64,000 nt of DNA from Chlorophyllum brunneum (taxonomy: Eukaryota > Basidiomycota > Agaricomycetes > Agaricales > Agaricaceae). Every line of letters starts with the position of its first letter. Position 1 is the stretch's first letter. The notes beneath the pieces were generated by a model. That model saw only the letters and a list, made by a program, of their open reading frames with translations, had not been told where the DNA came from and did not search any database. The stretch covers positions 2,046,001-2,110,000 of the forward strand of contig OY756144.1 of assembly GCA_963576785.1 (NCBI GenBank). Direction: 5' to 3'. Shown here one piece after another: positions 25,090-36,205 of the stretch. The translations under genes and the position numbers were made by a program.

Positions 25090-28000
25090 TCAGGGTATAC
25101 CACCAACAGGCGCAGCCGTCCTCCCCTCCTCAATCCTCATCTTCTTCACCGCTCTCATATCGATATCATCATGCGGCGATCGCATTCCAACATCCCGGTC
25201 TAGATGTTCCAATGGCAATGGCCTTTTCAGATCCATCTCTGGATCCCGACCATCCCTCTCCCTCAAAACGTCCCTTGAGTCCGAAATTCTATCATCCCTA
25301 TCGTCTATACCGTCGTCACTTCCGCCGCGAAAAGACGGATACGAGTGATGGTGCCCTGGATGTCGGTCTAGGATATCTACACTGGCCGTCGGACCCGTAC
25401 CCGCCGTCGATGGCGTTGCGAGCATCCGTGAAGAAGGTGGTGATAGGGATCGAGGAGATCCATCATCGTCTTTTGTTGATGAAGGGTGATATCCACCTTG
25501 ACGTGTGGGTGTCTGCGATGGATGTGTTTGGTGGTGACGTTGTTGCTGTTGAACTGAAGCTGATGCGCGACGTTTTTTGAGTGATGAGGAACTGGAGGAT
25601 GAATTGGGATCCCGGCCAGCGTTGCCATTGGTGTCGTGCACATATAGACAGGGAACCTGTCTCCGTGCACAGCTTGCGCAAGCTGGATGAGCGCCGTCGC
25701 ATTTTGTTTTACGGGCTGCGGGATAAGGACTTTTAGTATATAATCGACGTGCTGAGAGTGAAAACCTACCCCGACACGAATTGCATGCTACAACCTTCGG
25801 CCCAGAGCCCGATCCTCTCCCACCACTGCTCTTCCCAGGCACTGTCGCCGCCCTCTTTCTAAGCGCAGCTTGCTGCTCGGAAGCAGGTCTAATAGGGGGC
25901 AACGAAGGCGCAGACATAGGTCCAGGCGTCGATGGGGACGACCTATCCGGTAAAGAAAGTGTCGCAATGTGCGGCAGTTCAGTATCAAAGAATGGTCTCC
26001 CACCACCTCCACCACCATGAGAAGGTAATTGGGAGGGCGGTAGAGGAGGGTTTTGATGTGAAGGAGGTATAGGAGGTTCACGCTCTCGGAGGTGTCGGGG
26101 ATGAGCGTCTCTTTCCGAGAGGTGATGGAGGGGAGGATGGGGAGGTTGCTGTTGAGGTGGTGGTGGTGGTGGTGGTGGTGGTGGCGGTCGCGAAGGCCCA
26201 GGAACAAGTTCGTCCCTCTCTCTCCCAAGAATGGGCGGTAGAGAATGATGTGACACGTACCCAGCTTCCCTTTCCCTCTTGTCCACATTTGAGCCTCGCC
26301 GCGAGATGGGTGCAGAGGCAGATCCTGGGACTGATAGAGGAATGGTGTGTACTTCTGGTGACATTGACACCTCTGATCTCCCGTCTTCATTCCCGCTCTC
26401 GCCCCGGTTGTAGTCACCTCCCGTTGAGTTATCATCATCATCTTCCCCTGGCCGTGATGAAGAGCCTGTCAAATCACTTCTGCGCGGTTGTCTCATGGTA
26501 TTCCTGCGCTTGTTTTGGGGTGCGTAATCGCACGGGTTCGATCGTTTGAGGCACTGACCACAGGCAGGCCTACCTCCGTCACATTTCAACTTCCGTGCTA
26601 TGATGAAGGAAAATTGAGCATATTGGGTAAGGAGGTAGGAACGGGAAATATTCTCACATCGGCAGAAATTACATGCAACTGTAATCTTCTTCGACCGCGT
26701 TTTGTTGGTGGCACTCAGTTGCCCGGGCCCTAATCAAAGATCAAGAAAAATTGGCATTGAATCAGCTTCTGTAGTTTCCATCAAACAAACAAACGGCAGA
26801 CGTACGACCAGAACCCGTTCTCCCACTCCCTGAGGCAGAAGCCACCGGGGAATCGCCCGACGCCGCAATGCCACTAGAAGTAAGGCCGCCCGCTCGTGCA
26901 CTGTTACTTGATCCTGGCGTCCTGCCATCAGCTCCGCCACCCAACATATCTCTCGACGAGGCGGGGATTGAAACTGGTTGGGGATGACGTCCCATTGATG
27001 GGAGGGATTGGGGGTGATGGAGACCCTGGGGTGGGGGAGGCTGCGTATCTATAGCAAGAATAGGTCTAGCTGTATGTGATGCAAGGCCACCCATGTGCCC
27101 GAGAGGGTGGGGGTGTGTTAGGTGGGAAATGGCATGAGGTGAATGGGAATGGGGGTGTGGGTGGGTATGCGGATGCGAATGCGGGTGAGTGTGCGATGAG
27201 TGTCGTGAAGGGGGTCTTTGTTGGTGCAACTGGATATAATCACTTCTGAATTTCTCAAATAGATATTCTCTTGTATATTTCTGTAACGTCTGAACAGCAG
27301 AGATCCTTGAATGAGATGGTACCAATGGGGGAAATCAACCACATACCTCCATGTGATGAAAAATAGCATTGCGCAGTGGAACAAAGTCACAATGGGCTGA
27401 ATCTAGAACATCCAAATTGCCCCAACGGTAATATCTGAGGAATTTTCCGCGGCGAGAATTTTTACTGCCAGACGGTGAGGGAGTGTACTGCTGCATGAGT
27501 TCGTGGCGAGGAGGAGGGACTCTAGAGATGCCCTCGCTGTGGGAATAAATATCAGGTGAAACAAGTGCATATGGGAGACGCATGATAGAAGGGGAAACGG
27601 GGGAAGTTGGGGGAGAAGTTGTCGCGGAAGCGGTGGAATTTGATCCGCCGTTCAAATGCCCAGCACCAATGCCTCCATATCCGTTACTACCATTGTTAGG
27701 GGAAGGATCCACCGAGATAGTGAGCTTGGAATCTTCCGGGGAATGAACGGATGGGGTGTTTGAGGCGGACGCCGGCGCCGTTTGAGAGGACGAAGGGGCG
27801 GTGCCTGAAGAGGAGGGGGGGTAATGAGGAGGGTGGTTGTCCATATCGAAAATGCCGAAACCTATGCCGGCTTCTGCGAGATCGCGGCGGACTGCGAGTT
27901 TGACTGCGGCAAGACGATCATTCGAGAGGGCATCGGCGCGAGCGATGACGGGGAGGACGTTGACCCTGGCTGATAACCGCCGTATGGTAGCAATATCGGC

Positions 28001-28714
28001 AGCGGGGAGTGCTGGGCGGAACATCAAGGGATTGGTCGTCACGGGAGGCTCCAAGATCACGGGTTCCTGCTCGGGTTGGGAAAAGCTGTTGGTGCGGGCC
28101 CTGGGAACGAGAGGTGGGGGGGGCTGGGCAACAGAAGGCGGAACAATGGTGTCGGGGTCGAGGAAGTAGATGCATCTAGAGGTGACGAATTAGGAGGGAA
28201 AAAGGGTCGGCTGGGAAAGCGTACAGATGGACGTAGCGGTCGCCGGTGTGAGCTTTACGGTCCTAGGAAAGGTAGCACGAGTGAGCAAGGCAAGACGGGA
28301 AGTCGTACGGGCGCTCACATCCTCGAGGCCTTCTAGGAAACGAGCATCGATGAGACGGAGAGTGTCGGTGATGGTGCGCTCTGCGGCAGCATCATCGCGA
28401 AAGTCGAGGGAGGGGGTGTCGACGAGATTGAGGCCGAGGGAGTGACCTGGGCTGGTGTCGATGTCGACGGATGCTGTTCTGACGTAGGAGGTGTGGCCGG
28501 AGGAACCATGGACGAATTTTGCGACGGAAGCGAGATGTTCTTTTGGGTTTGAGGGGGCGATGTCGCTGGTGTCGAGGAGGAGGCGGAGAAAAGATGTTTT
28601 TCCTGGGGAAGGGTGAGTGGGGGTTGGGGAGCGAGCAGAGCACTGACCTCCTCTAGAGCCTGCGACCAGGAGGGTGAATTGGGGGCGGCAGTGCTCGACC
28701 TCTTGGTGGTTCAT
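25090..28714 (-). CDS. Septin-like GTPase fused to two Zn2Cys6 DNA-binding clusters (predicted fusion)
   Basis: Start MNHQEVEHCRPQFTLL at 28714. The GTPase part has a P-loop-like AGSRGGKTSFLRLLLD across an intron (28603-28647), NLVDTPSLDF, RYVHLCIYFLDP, NVLPVIARADALS and the septin-like RYYRWGNLDVLDSAHCDF, then TREYLFEKFRSDY. A His/Pro-rich and Gly/Ser-rich linker of about 170 residues follows. An intron at 26730-26805 (GTACGT...GATTAG) then joins it in frame to a basic stretch and Zn cluster 1 (ACNFCRSRKLKC...CGQC). A long linker with poly-Pro and poly-Gly runs leads to Zn cluster 2 (ACNSCRARKTKC...CASC), and an acidic, basic tail ends APVGGIP at 25090. The DNA-binding part has no ATG of its own: the frame is closed by a stop just upstream of the acceptor and only 31 bp separate it from the GTPase frame's own stop. 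About 1,070 residues. Alternatively, two transcripts could overlap here. Confidence 0.6.
26730..26805 (-). other. Intron that links the GTPase part to the Zn2Cys6 part
   Basis: A 76-bp segment with donor GTACGT after GSGRTGSG and acceptor TTTGATTAG before PGQLSATNK. It contains CTGATTCA as a plausible branch site. Splicing keeps the frame (phase 1). Retaining it ends the upstream protein with NYRS and a stop, so this intron decides whether the two halves form one protein. Confidence 0.6.
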
Positions 28715-29132
28715 GGAAGGAGGTCGACAACCGACTGAGATTGGCCATTGCGGGCAATCCAGGATTAAATCATGCCAATCCCTAATTCCCACCGAGCCAA
28801 TCGGAACATTCTCTCCTCCTCCCTTCCACCCCCCTCGGCTCCTCCTGCCCCACCCCCTCCCGCCCGCCCAGCCCCTCCGTCCCGAGCACACCACCGCCCC
28901 CGCCCCCCCCTCCCGTCCCGAGGCCACCCCATCCAGCGGCGGACGAACACAGGGTGCACGGATCGTGGGAGCGGTAGGCATGCGCCCGGAGTGCGCATGT
29001 AACGATCTAAGAAAAGCACAGATGGCAACCCAGCGTACGTAATCGAAGAAATCAACTCCGGCCCATCTCCGTCGCCGGCCACACGGATCACTCAAAAATA
29101 CTTGTCCTCCTTGACTCTTCAATTTTCCGCTC
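28715..29132. promoter_or_regulatory. Divergent promoter with a strong G-run tract on the minus strand
   Basis: 418 bp separate the start codons of the GTPase fusion and ILV3. Between 28827 and 28920 the plus strand is almost pure C and CT, so the minus strand carries many runs of three or more G with short loops, a G-quadruplex-type sequence. The same tract keeps a long minus-strand frame open (28190-29245), which I regard as compositional and not coding. Confidence 0.55.
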
Positions 29133-32100
29133 ATGCCCCCCACAAAGTCGCTCCTTGTGCAGCGTCGCCTCGCACGGGCCTTCTCCTCTGCACCCCCCGC
29201 ACATGCAGTCATGAACAGGCACAGCCGTGTCGTCACCCAGCCCAAAGACCAGGGCGCCAGCCAGGTACTTGACTCTCCACGCGCCCCAACAAATCTTGAC
29301 GCGTGCCATTCAGGCTATGCTCTATGCTACCGATGGCATCACGACCGACGCTGATTTCCAAAAGGCCATGGTTGGTGTTGCAAGCGTCTGGTACGTCATC
29401 CCCCTCTCTTTCTATTCATAGCAACTAAATTCAATGCAGGTACGAGGGAAATCCGTGTGTCTCCCCTCCAAAAAGTGACCATATGCACCTGAAACTCCCT
29501 CTTGTCCAGATGCAACAAACACCTCCTCGGCATCGGCCAGCAGATCAAAGCCTCCCTCCAGAGCTCAAACCTCATCGGCTACCAATTCGGCACTGTCGGG
29601 GTCAGCGACGGCATCAGCATGGGCACTCGCGGAATGTCCTACTCCCTCCAGTCCCGCGACTTGATTGCTGATCAGGTAGAGACCGCTGCCGGAGGTCATC
29701 ACCTCGACGGTATGGTCGTCGTACCTGGTTGCGACAAGAACATGCCCGGTGTTCTGATGGCTCGTCAGTATTTCCTCTTTTCTATTCAATACCCCTTCCA
29801 TTGATCCCTTCTGCTCCCCACACCCCTCTTTTATTCCCACCCAACCGCCTTCAATCCCCGACATCCTCGTCTGTCAATCAGTCGGCCGTCTCAATCGTCC
29901 CAGTTTGATGGTATATGGCGGCACCATCCGTGCCGGCTCATGTCAAGGTGCCCCCCAGTTGGACATCGTTTCTGCCTTCCAGTCATATGGCAAGTATCTC
30001 CAAGACGGCAGGACCCCAGAAGCCGAGAAAGAGCGCTACAATACGGTACGGCATGCCTGTCCAGGTCCCGGAGCATGTGGTGGCGTACGTCGATCCCCTC
30101 TCTTTCATCCTGTCGTACTCACGCTTCTCGAATGATGACAGATGTATACAGCAAACACAATGGCCAGTGCCGCAGAAGCCCTTGGTATGACCCTCCCAGG
30201 CTCCTCGTCATTCCCCGCCGAATCAAAGGAAAAGTACGACGAATGTGCTTCTGTCGGTCCGGCCATGTACAATCTTCTCGAGAAAAACATTCTACCTCGG
30301 AACATCATGATCCGCTCCGCCTTTGAAAATGCCATGGTTAGTCTCATTATTCTTGGCAACAATTCAAATCAACCTCTTTTTTCTTTTTCTTTTTGAATTC
30401 CAGGTTCTCACCATGATTCTTGGGGGCTCCACCAACGCCGTCCTCCATCTAATTGCCATGGCTCATTCAGTCGGCATTAAATTGGATATCGACGATTTCC
30501 AGAATGTGTCAGACCGGATCCCCTTCCTTGCCGACATCAAGCCTAGTGGCAAATATGTCATGGAAGATGTCTACAAACTTGGTGGTATTCCTAGTAAGTC
30601 TTTCCGTGATTTCCGACACTACACTACATTGTCTAACCACCTGATTTCCACACACTCCCCCTTTGCTTTTTACTACCCAGAGATCCTTCATTTCCTCTTG
30701 AAGAATAACCTCATCGACGGCAACAACCTTACCGTCACTGGCAAAACCCTCGGTGAAAATCTCGACCGTTGGGTACACAAGCACGGTGTGCTCGACTTCC
30801 ACAGCCAAGACGTTATCAGACCCCTGGACAAACCTATCAAACCTACAGGACACATCAGGTCTGTATCTACGTCACCTGCCTTCCCTTCTACGTTTTTTTC
30901 CTGCTTCGCACGCTATTCTCTCCTTATTTCCCCTCCGTTCCTCCCAGCTCGGCGACAGACTATCTCAGGGAGCTGTCGTTCCCATCACAGGTTTATACTC
31001 ATGTCCGCATCTATCTTCACGTCATTCACATCTCACTTTTCATATCCCCGCTGATGTGCACGTTCCCCGATCTTCGGCAAACTCTTGGCTGACTGAGTTC
31101 CTCCGTCCTTTCATCATCCTCACCTGTTAATGCCATGATCTTTCCCTAGAATTATACTGATCATATTTTCATATCAACAGGATCCTCAAGGGCAACCTTG
31201 CACCAGGCGGTGCTGTTGCTAAGATCACAGGCAAAGAAGGCCTTGGTTTCACCGGAAAGGCAAGGACCTTTGATTCGGAGGATGATTTTGTCAAGGCTGT
31301 GGAGAGCGGTTCCATCAGGAAGGGCGAGAAGACGGTCGTTATCTTAAGGTATCTGGGACCGAAAGGCGGACCTGGTTAGTAACTGCTTTCCCTATTTTGT
31401 TCCTCCCCCAAATCTTCTGACTCTTACTGATGGATCTCACTCTACTCGCATTGTATTTTTGGCTCTCTACTCTACTCTCCATATGCTCCGTTATGCGCAT
31501 TCTGCATCGCCCACGGTTCACGGATCTCCCTCTATCCTTATCTTTCTACCTCTGATATAATGGGCGGTACTCTGTAACTTGTGATCCATAGGCATGCCCG
31601 AAATGTTAAAGCCCACGAGTTTGATCATGGGTGCTGGCCTCGGTTTAGACGTTGCCTGTCTCACGGATGGGCGTTTCAGTGGCGGGTGAGTAGTGCTATT
31701 CATTGCTTCTATTCTTTTCTTGGACTTCCTCACTGATCATTATGGAACTCCACCATACCGACCATAATCTTCGTGCACTCCTGACGCACACGGAGCTATG
31801 ACTCCTCTCCCCTCACACTCACACGAAACTCTAAACTCCCCAAAACGGAACCAAATTTTTGACATGGGAGCTGACCGTTTTATTACTCCGACAGATCTCA
31901 TGGCTTCGTCATCGGACATGTAGTACCCGAGGCGCAGGTCGGCGGACCAATTGCTCTGGTTAAAGATGGTGATGTTATTTCTGTGGACGCTGTGAACAAC
32001 ACCCTCGAAGTTCAGGTGTCAGACGAAGAGTTGGAGAGGAGGCGAAAGCAATGGAAAGCTCCACCTCTCAAGGTTTCCCAGGGTACTCTTTACAAGTATA

Positions 32101-32147
32101 CCAAGGTCGTCACGGATGCAAGTCAAGGATGTGTTACTGACGCTTAG
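29133..32147 (+). CDS. ILV3: Dihydroxyacid dehydratase, mitochondrial
   Basis: Removes water from dihydroxy acids in valine, leucine and isoleucine synthesis, using an iron-sulfur cluster. The three cluster cysteines are visible: [16 protein letters not shown] and GACGGMYTANTM. Other landmarks are [36 protein letters not shown] and [22 protein letters not shown]. The N-terminus [19 protein letters not shown] is basic and Ser/Ala-rich, as expected for import into mitochondria. Exons are separated by short introns, except two longer ones: about 320 bp between GHIR and [10 protein letters not shown] (30860-31181), and about 200 bp before SHGFV. About 600 residues, ending SQGCVTDA. All catalytic segments are intact. 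Confidence 0.95.
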
Positions 32148-32904
32148 ATGCTTGTAGAAAGATCTATACTGATTTATCTCTACATTTTGTTGGAATATTA
32201 TTTACATCCCGGAACGTGTTCGGAGGCGACCTTGCAACCTCCGCGAATCCAACCCCGTTTGGCACCTTTCCCCTTCCAAGATTCAATCCCACATCACGGC
32301 AAAATCCCCTCTTCGGAGGGCCCCTGACCCCAAAATCACCTCCGTGCCCGTGTCCGTGAATATCCTTTTCCGTGGCTATGGCCATTGTTCCTTCCCATCA
32401 CACCCAATTACCCCGTTCTGGGTTCTCGATCCCCTCATGATCCATGTATCCTGATATGATACACACAAGGCATTACAGTAATTGTCATCAAGCCATGCAG
32501 TGTTTGAACTGAAGTTTAACAGCCCCTATTCATATCCCCTACCACGAGTTTGCGAGCTCCCCAAATATTCCCCTTTACAACTGTTCCCTCGTGACGATCA
32601 GTCAACTACGATCATGTGTCATAAGAAGGATCATGGTCGTGATTCCGGTATCCGAGACTCCGAGCTCCCGAACTTCCGGAGATCCGATGTCCCTGATCAA
32701 TGGTCAACCATTCACACACCTCCCATATCCGTAACCCTATCCGCCAACGAGCAACACTTTTTGTTGGATTCTCTGGAACGTTTCACCTTTGCCAGCCACG
32801 TATCACGCGTTATTGTTTCAAACAAAGATGTCCGTCAGAAAGGCCATGTGTCGTGCTTCGGGTGTTGCGATATTTCGCATGTGCCTTCAATGTTTTTCCG
32901 AGGT
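32148..32904. other. Intergenic region 3' of ILV3
   Basis: Holds the ILV3 3' UTR. A plus-strand frame of about 165 codons (32482-32982) starts without an ATG and resembles no family. I see no supported gene. Confidence 0.4.
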
Positions 32905-33428
32905 TTACTGTGGCGTGGGGTCGTTCATGATCCATCCGTCCGTCTGACTCTGGGTGTGTGTAAGGTTTTGCATATTCGGTAATCCGAATTTGGCGGCGGC
33001 ATCCTCTGGAGTATACTGGTCCAATGTCGTAGACTCATCGACGTTGGGTGGTGAAACTACTGCGGCGGGGATTTCTGTAACTTGCAATTTTCGGACGGCT
33101 GCTGACCCGCATTCAAACCCCCCAAGTTTGGAATGTTTCGGAGTCCGTGAAAACAAGGCCGCTGATTGGTTCTGAATTGCTTAAGGCTCCGCCGTTTACC
33201 ATGCAGCAAGTGTGGAGACAGGGGTTGCAACTAATTCTGTCTTGCTTGAGTTTCTTTCAGCCAGGGCAGCACGCGGAGATGGGTATATGACGCCGTCGAT
33301 GCGCAACCTCTAATGCACGCAGAGACATTGCTTGGACCATCCCGGTATAGATGCCTATCGCTGGGAAGGCAAGTAGTCCAGTACACGGTCTCAAAAGTGC
33401 CAACGCACCCCAAAGCATTCAGCACCAT
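32905..33428 (-). CDS. Possible small hypothetical gene
   Basis: Three minus-strand pieces can be spliced in frame. MVLNALGCVGTFET is joined through an intron ending CATTAG to RLRIDGVIYPSPRAALAERN, then through a 48-bp intron ending TTCAG to NQSAALFSRTPKHSKLGG. The third exon continues with STTLDQYTPEDAAAKFGL and ends NDPTPQ at 32905. The product would be about 130 residues. No domain is recognised. The gene lies just downstream of, and co-directional with, RIO1. It could be chance or a remnant; a longer 5' exon may exist. Confidence 0.3.
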
Positions 33429-33547
33429 CGCATTCCGCAGAAACCATCCGACAATCGAAAGATTTGTATCAACCAGAATTCTATGACAGGTCCTCTCGAA
33501 TTTCTGTGCATTGTACGCACAACAAGGAAAAAGGAAAGTTGAGAGTT

Positions 33548-36095
33548 CTAGGCTCGGGTGCGTTTCATGAGACGCTTCTTCTCTGCCTTTGGCATCTTGT
33601 TCTTGCGGCGTTCCTTTGCTTCTGCCTTGACTACTTTCTTCCGCTCCTAGAGAAGTATAAAGACGTCAGCAGCTGACCAACATGACAAAACGATTGATAA
33701 GGCAAAACAATCAAAATATGATCGGGCCCAGTTTGCGGATGACACCAGACATCACCAGCGCCGATCAGATGAAATGGAACCCCGCAACAGATCAGAATAT
33801 AGACGCCGTAAGGCCATCCGTCCCTATCAGAGGAGCCCTCAAGCGTGATAGCCGCATGAGCGGGGAACAACCAACGGATCCCTCTCAGATTTTTGGTAGA
33901 ATAGCAACGATGCTTCTGGGACTAGAAAGGTGCGAAACGGGTACGGGTGGAGGGATGATAAGAAGAGAACTCAGGGGATTCGGATAAAAGGCCAAGGGCC
34001 ACCCTTGGACTATACAGTTAGGACTAGCCAGGAACTCACCTTTTTGGCTTCACGGTCTTCGTGACGGTGACCCTTCGGCTTCTTCTCAACCCATTCATCC
34101 TTGTATTGCTCCTGCCTCTCGTTATCGGAGCCCTCTTCCTCCTCATCATCTTCCTTTCCACTTCCAATTTCATCTTCGCCCTTACTGTCACCGCTCTCGC
34201 CTCTTTCCGTGTATTTGGCTTCCGCAGTCGATGTATTGGTATCTCCCTGATCAGCCCAATCCTGTTCTGGTGTAGAAGCCATGAGCCGAACTTTGGTTGA
34301 CGGCGTGGAAGCCCTTGGAGCTGTTGATCCGGCTGGCGCCTTTTGTTTCGCCGTTCCTGCAGTCTGCTGTTCAGTATCGCTCTCGTTTTCATCTTTCAAA
34401 GTTAATGTTGGTGTAGGTTTAACGATACCGATGGTGTCGGTGTAAATAAGCTCGTTGCCCCGTCCTCTAGATAGTTTTTCCACGTCTCGCTCGGGGTCGT
34501 AAACCTCGTTCAGAGTTCGCGGAATAAACGAACGCATGAACACAGAATCCTCATGAGCAGCCGCCCCTGCGTCAATCGAAGCTTCATCCTGCAACTCTTC
34601 CTGTTGCTGTAGCCATTGCGATAGAATTTGTTCCTCAAGTGTATCAACCCCTTCTGCTGTCGTGGGTAATTCTTGTGATTCCGGAATGAGTCGTTCTCGT
34701 GTGACAAACTCAAAACATCTCCTGATTCCTAGACACCGAACACCAAGTCTGCAGAAGAAGTCTTCCACATTTTTTATGTCTTTGCGGAGGAAATCAAAGG
34801 CAGAGGGGTGGTCTTGCTCCACACTCTGAGAAACATCAATAATGAAGAGGTGACTTTGGTGGTATAGAATGTTGTATTCGGAGAGATCTGCATGAACGAG
34901 TTTGCAACGATGAAATAGATGTCGAACAACGAGGATGAGTTCCAAGTAAAGGGAGTTCAGCGCATCCACAGGCAGAGACGCATCTTTGAGACGCGGCGAT
35001 GCCCTATCAGGTGCATCAATAGGAAACATACACCCCATCTGATCCTAAATACATACCAGCCGTCTTCGTCCCCTAAAAACGTCATGACAAGCACATTCTC
35101 TCGAACCTCAATCGGATCTGGACAACGGATTCCAGCACTAATAAGGCGCTTCAAGTTCCGTACCTCTTTCTCTGCCCAAAGCCGGACCATTTTCCTTGGA
35201 TTTCGCCGACTGTAACCTCGCCGAAAGCGATACTCGCCAGTGACATATTTATCCCTGTCCTTAAAGACGAGGACAGATGTTTTGTAGATTTTGAGTGCGA
35301 GGTCCTTGCCTTCAGGAGTGACGGCGTGGTAAACGTTGGCCTTACAGTTCGATGGAGTCAGGGTCTTACACCCAGTATATAAGTGGGTAACATACCTCTT
35401 TACCGGTGCTGACGCACCCGTTGACTTCGTCAATGAGACCTCGCCCAATCATCTTGAACAATATGAGGCGTGTGCGCGGGTCAAGTACTTGCTCGTTGGT
35501 CGCGCGATCGCTTTTATCCTTCATGTTGGCATGGGCACTGGGTCCTTTCCTGTTGACTCCGACACCAAGTACATAGGGCGTGTCGATTTTGGCAAGCTTC
35601 GAGTTATATTTCGATGTGAAGGCTGCCAGCTGATCCATGGTTTTGTCTTTGGCCGAGGGTGGCTTGGCGGCGGTCCGAGATGAAGTAGGGCGAGGTTGGT
35701 TTATCACTGGTAGTGCAGCTACAGAAGTCCCAGTGGCAATAGCAGAAGATATTCCCTGAGCGTTTCCAGTCCGAACGGCAACGTGTTGTCGTAGACGATT
35801 AAACTGCTTTGTGAAATCTATCTCGGCTGGGCTTCATGCTATCGGTGTAGAGAGAGGTGTACATACCCCTCTCTGCTACTTCCCAATCTTCATCCTCTAC
35901 ACGATTCTCGTCATATGTATCGTCGATTTCGTCGTAAAAATCGTCGTCCTCTTCGTCATCTTGAAATTCTTGATCCTCATCAAAATGATAGGTATCAATG
36001 TAGGGGCCTGCTTCTCTGTGTACGGAGTGCCCATGTTGTTGCTCCTGCGCGTCGTCAAATTGCCCAGGTTCAATGTGTGGTGGCAGAGAAGCCAT
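33548..36095 (-). CDS. RIO1: Atypical serine protein kinase RIO1
   Basis: RIO1 is an ATPase/kinase needed for the last cytoplasmic steps of 40S ribosome maturation. The acidic N-terminus ([15 protein letters not shown]...; 36095) is followed by [14 protein letters not shown] as the nucleotide loop and [19 protein letters not shown] with the catalytic Lys. The chain continues with [16 protein letters not shown], the catalytic loop [10 protein letters not shown] and the metal-binding [12 protein letters not shown]. The C-terminus is highly charged and ends in a Lys/Arg-rich block ([10 protein letters not shown]). The last exon (33548-33647) is separated by a 392-bp intron (33648-34039), long for this locus. 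The gene stands head-to-head with the small membrane-protein gene, 110 bp away. Confidence 0.92.
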
Positions 36096-36205
36096 GAGTG
36101 AGGTGCAATAATCAAATCCATGATTTTTTTCAGAGATCAATCTTAGGGTCACGTGCATGTGACATCATACCATTTACAGCGAGGCACGAACAGCCTGGTT
36201 CCGCC
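36096..36205. promoter_or_regulatory. Compact bidirectional promoter between RIO1 and a membrane-protein gene
   Basis: Only 110 bp lie between the two start codons, so the promoters and leaders must overlap. It contains TCACGTGCATGTGACATCA, with an E-box core CACGTG and a nearby GTGACATCA CRE-like element. The sites are seen; their use is inferred. Confidence 0.5.

Noticed and set aside
26500..26545. GGTTCGATC-like string suggesting a tRNA T-loop
   Set aside because: It lies within the coding sequence of Zn cluster 1, and no acceptor stem or anticodon arm can be folded around it. No tRNA was found elsewhere.
28190..29245. Long minus-strand open frame of about 350 codons covering the promoter region
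   Set aside because: Its upstream half is kept open by the C-rich tract and reads low-complexity Gly/Arg. Only the part from 28714 onwards has GTPase motifs, and that part also needs introns.
32482..32982. Plus-strand ORF of about 165 codons downstream of ILV3
   Set aside because: It begins with TTG, has no family resemblance and overlaps a more protein-like reading on the other strand.
33682..33987. Plus-strand ORF of about 100 codons inside the RIO1 intron
   Set aside because: No domain, poor sequence character and antisense position. An ORF of this size is expected by chance.
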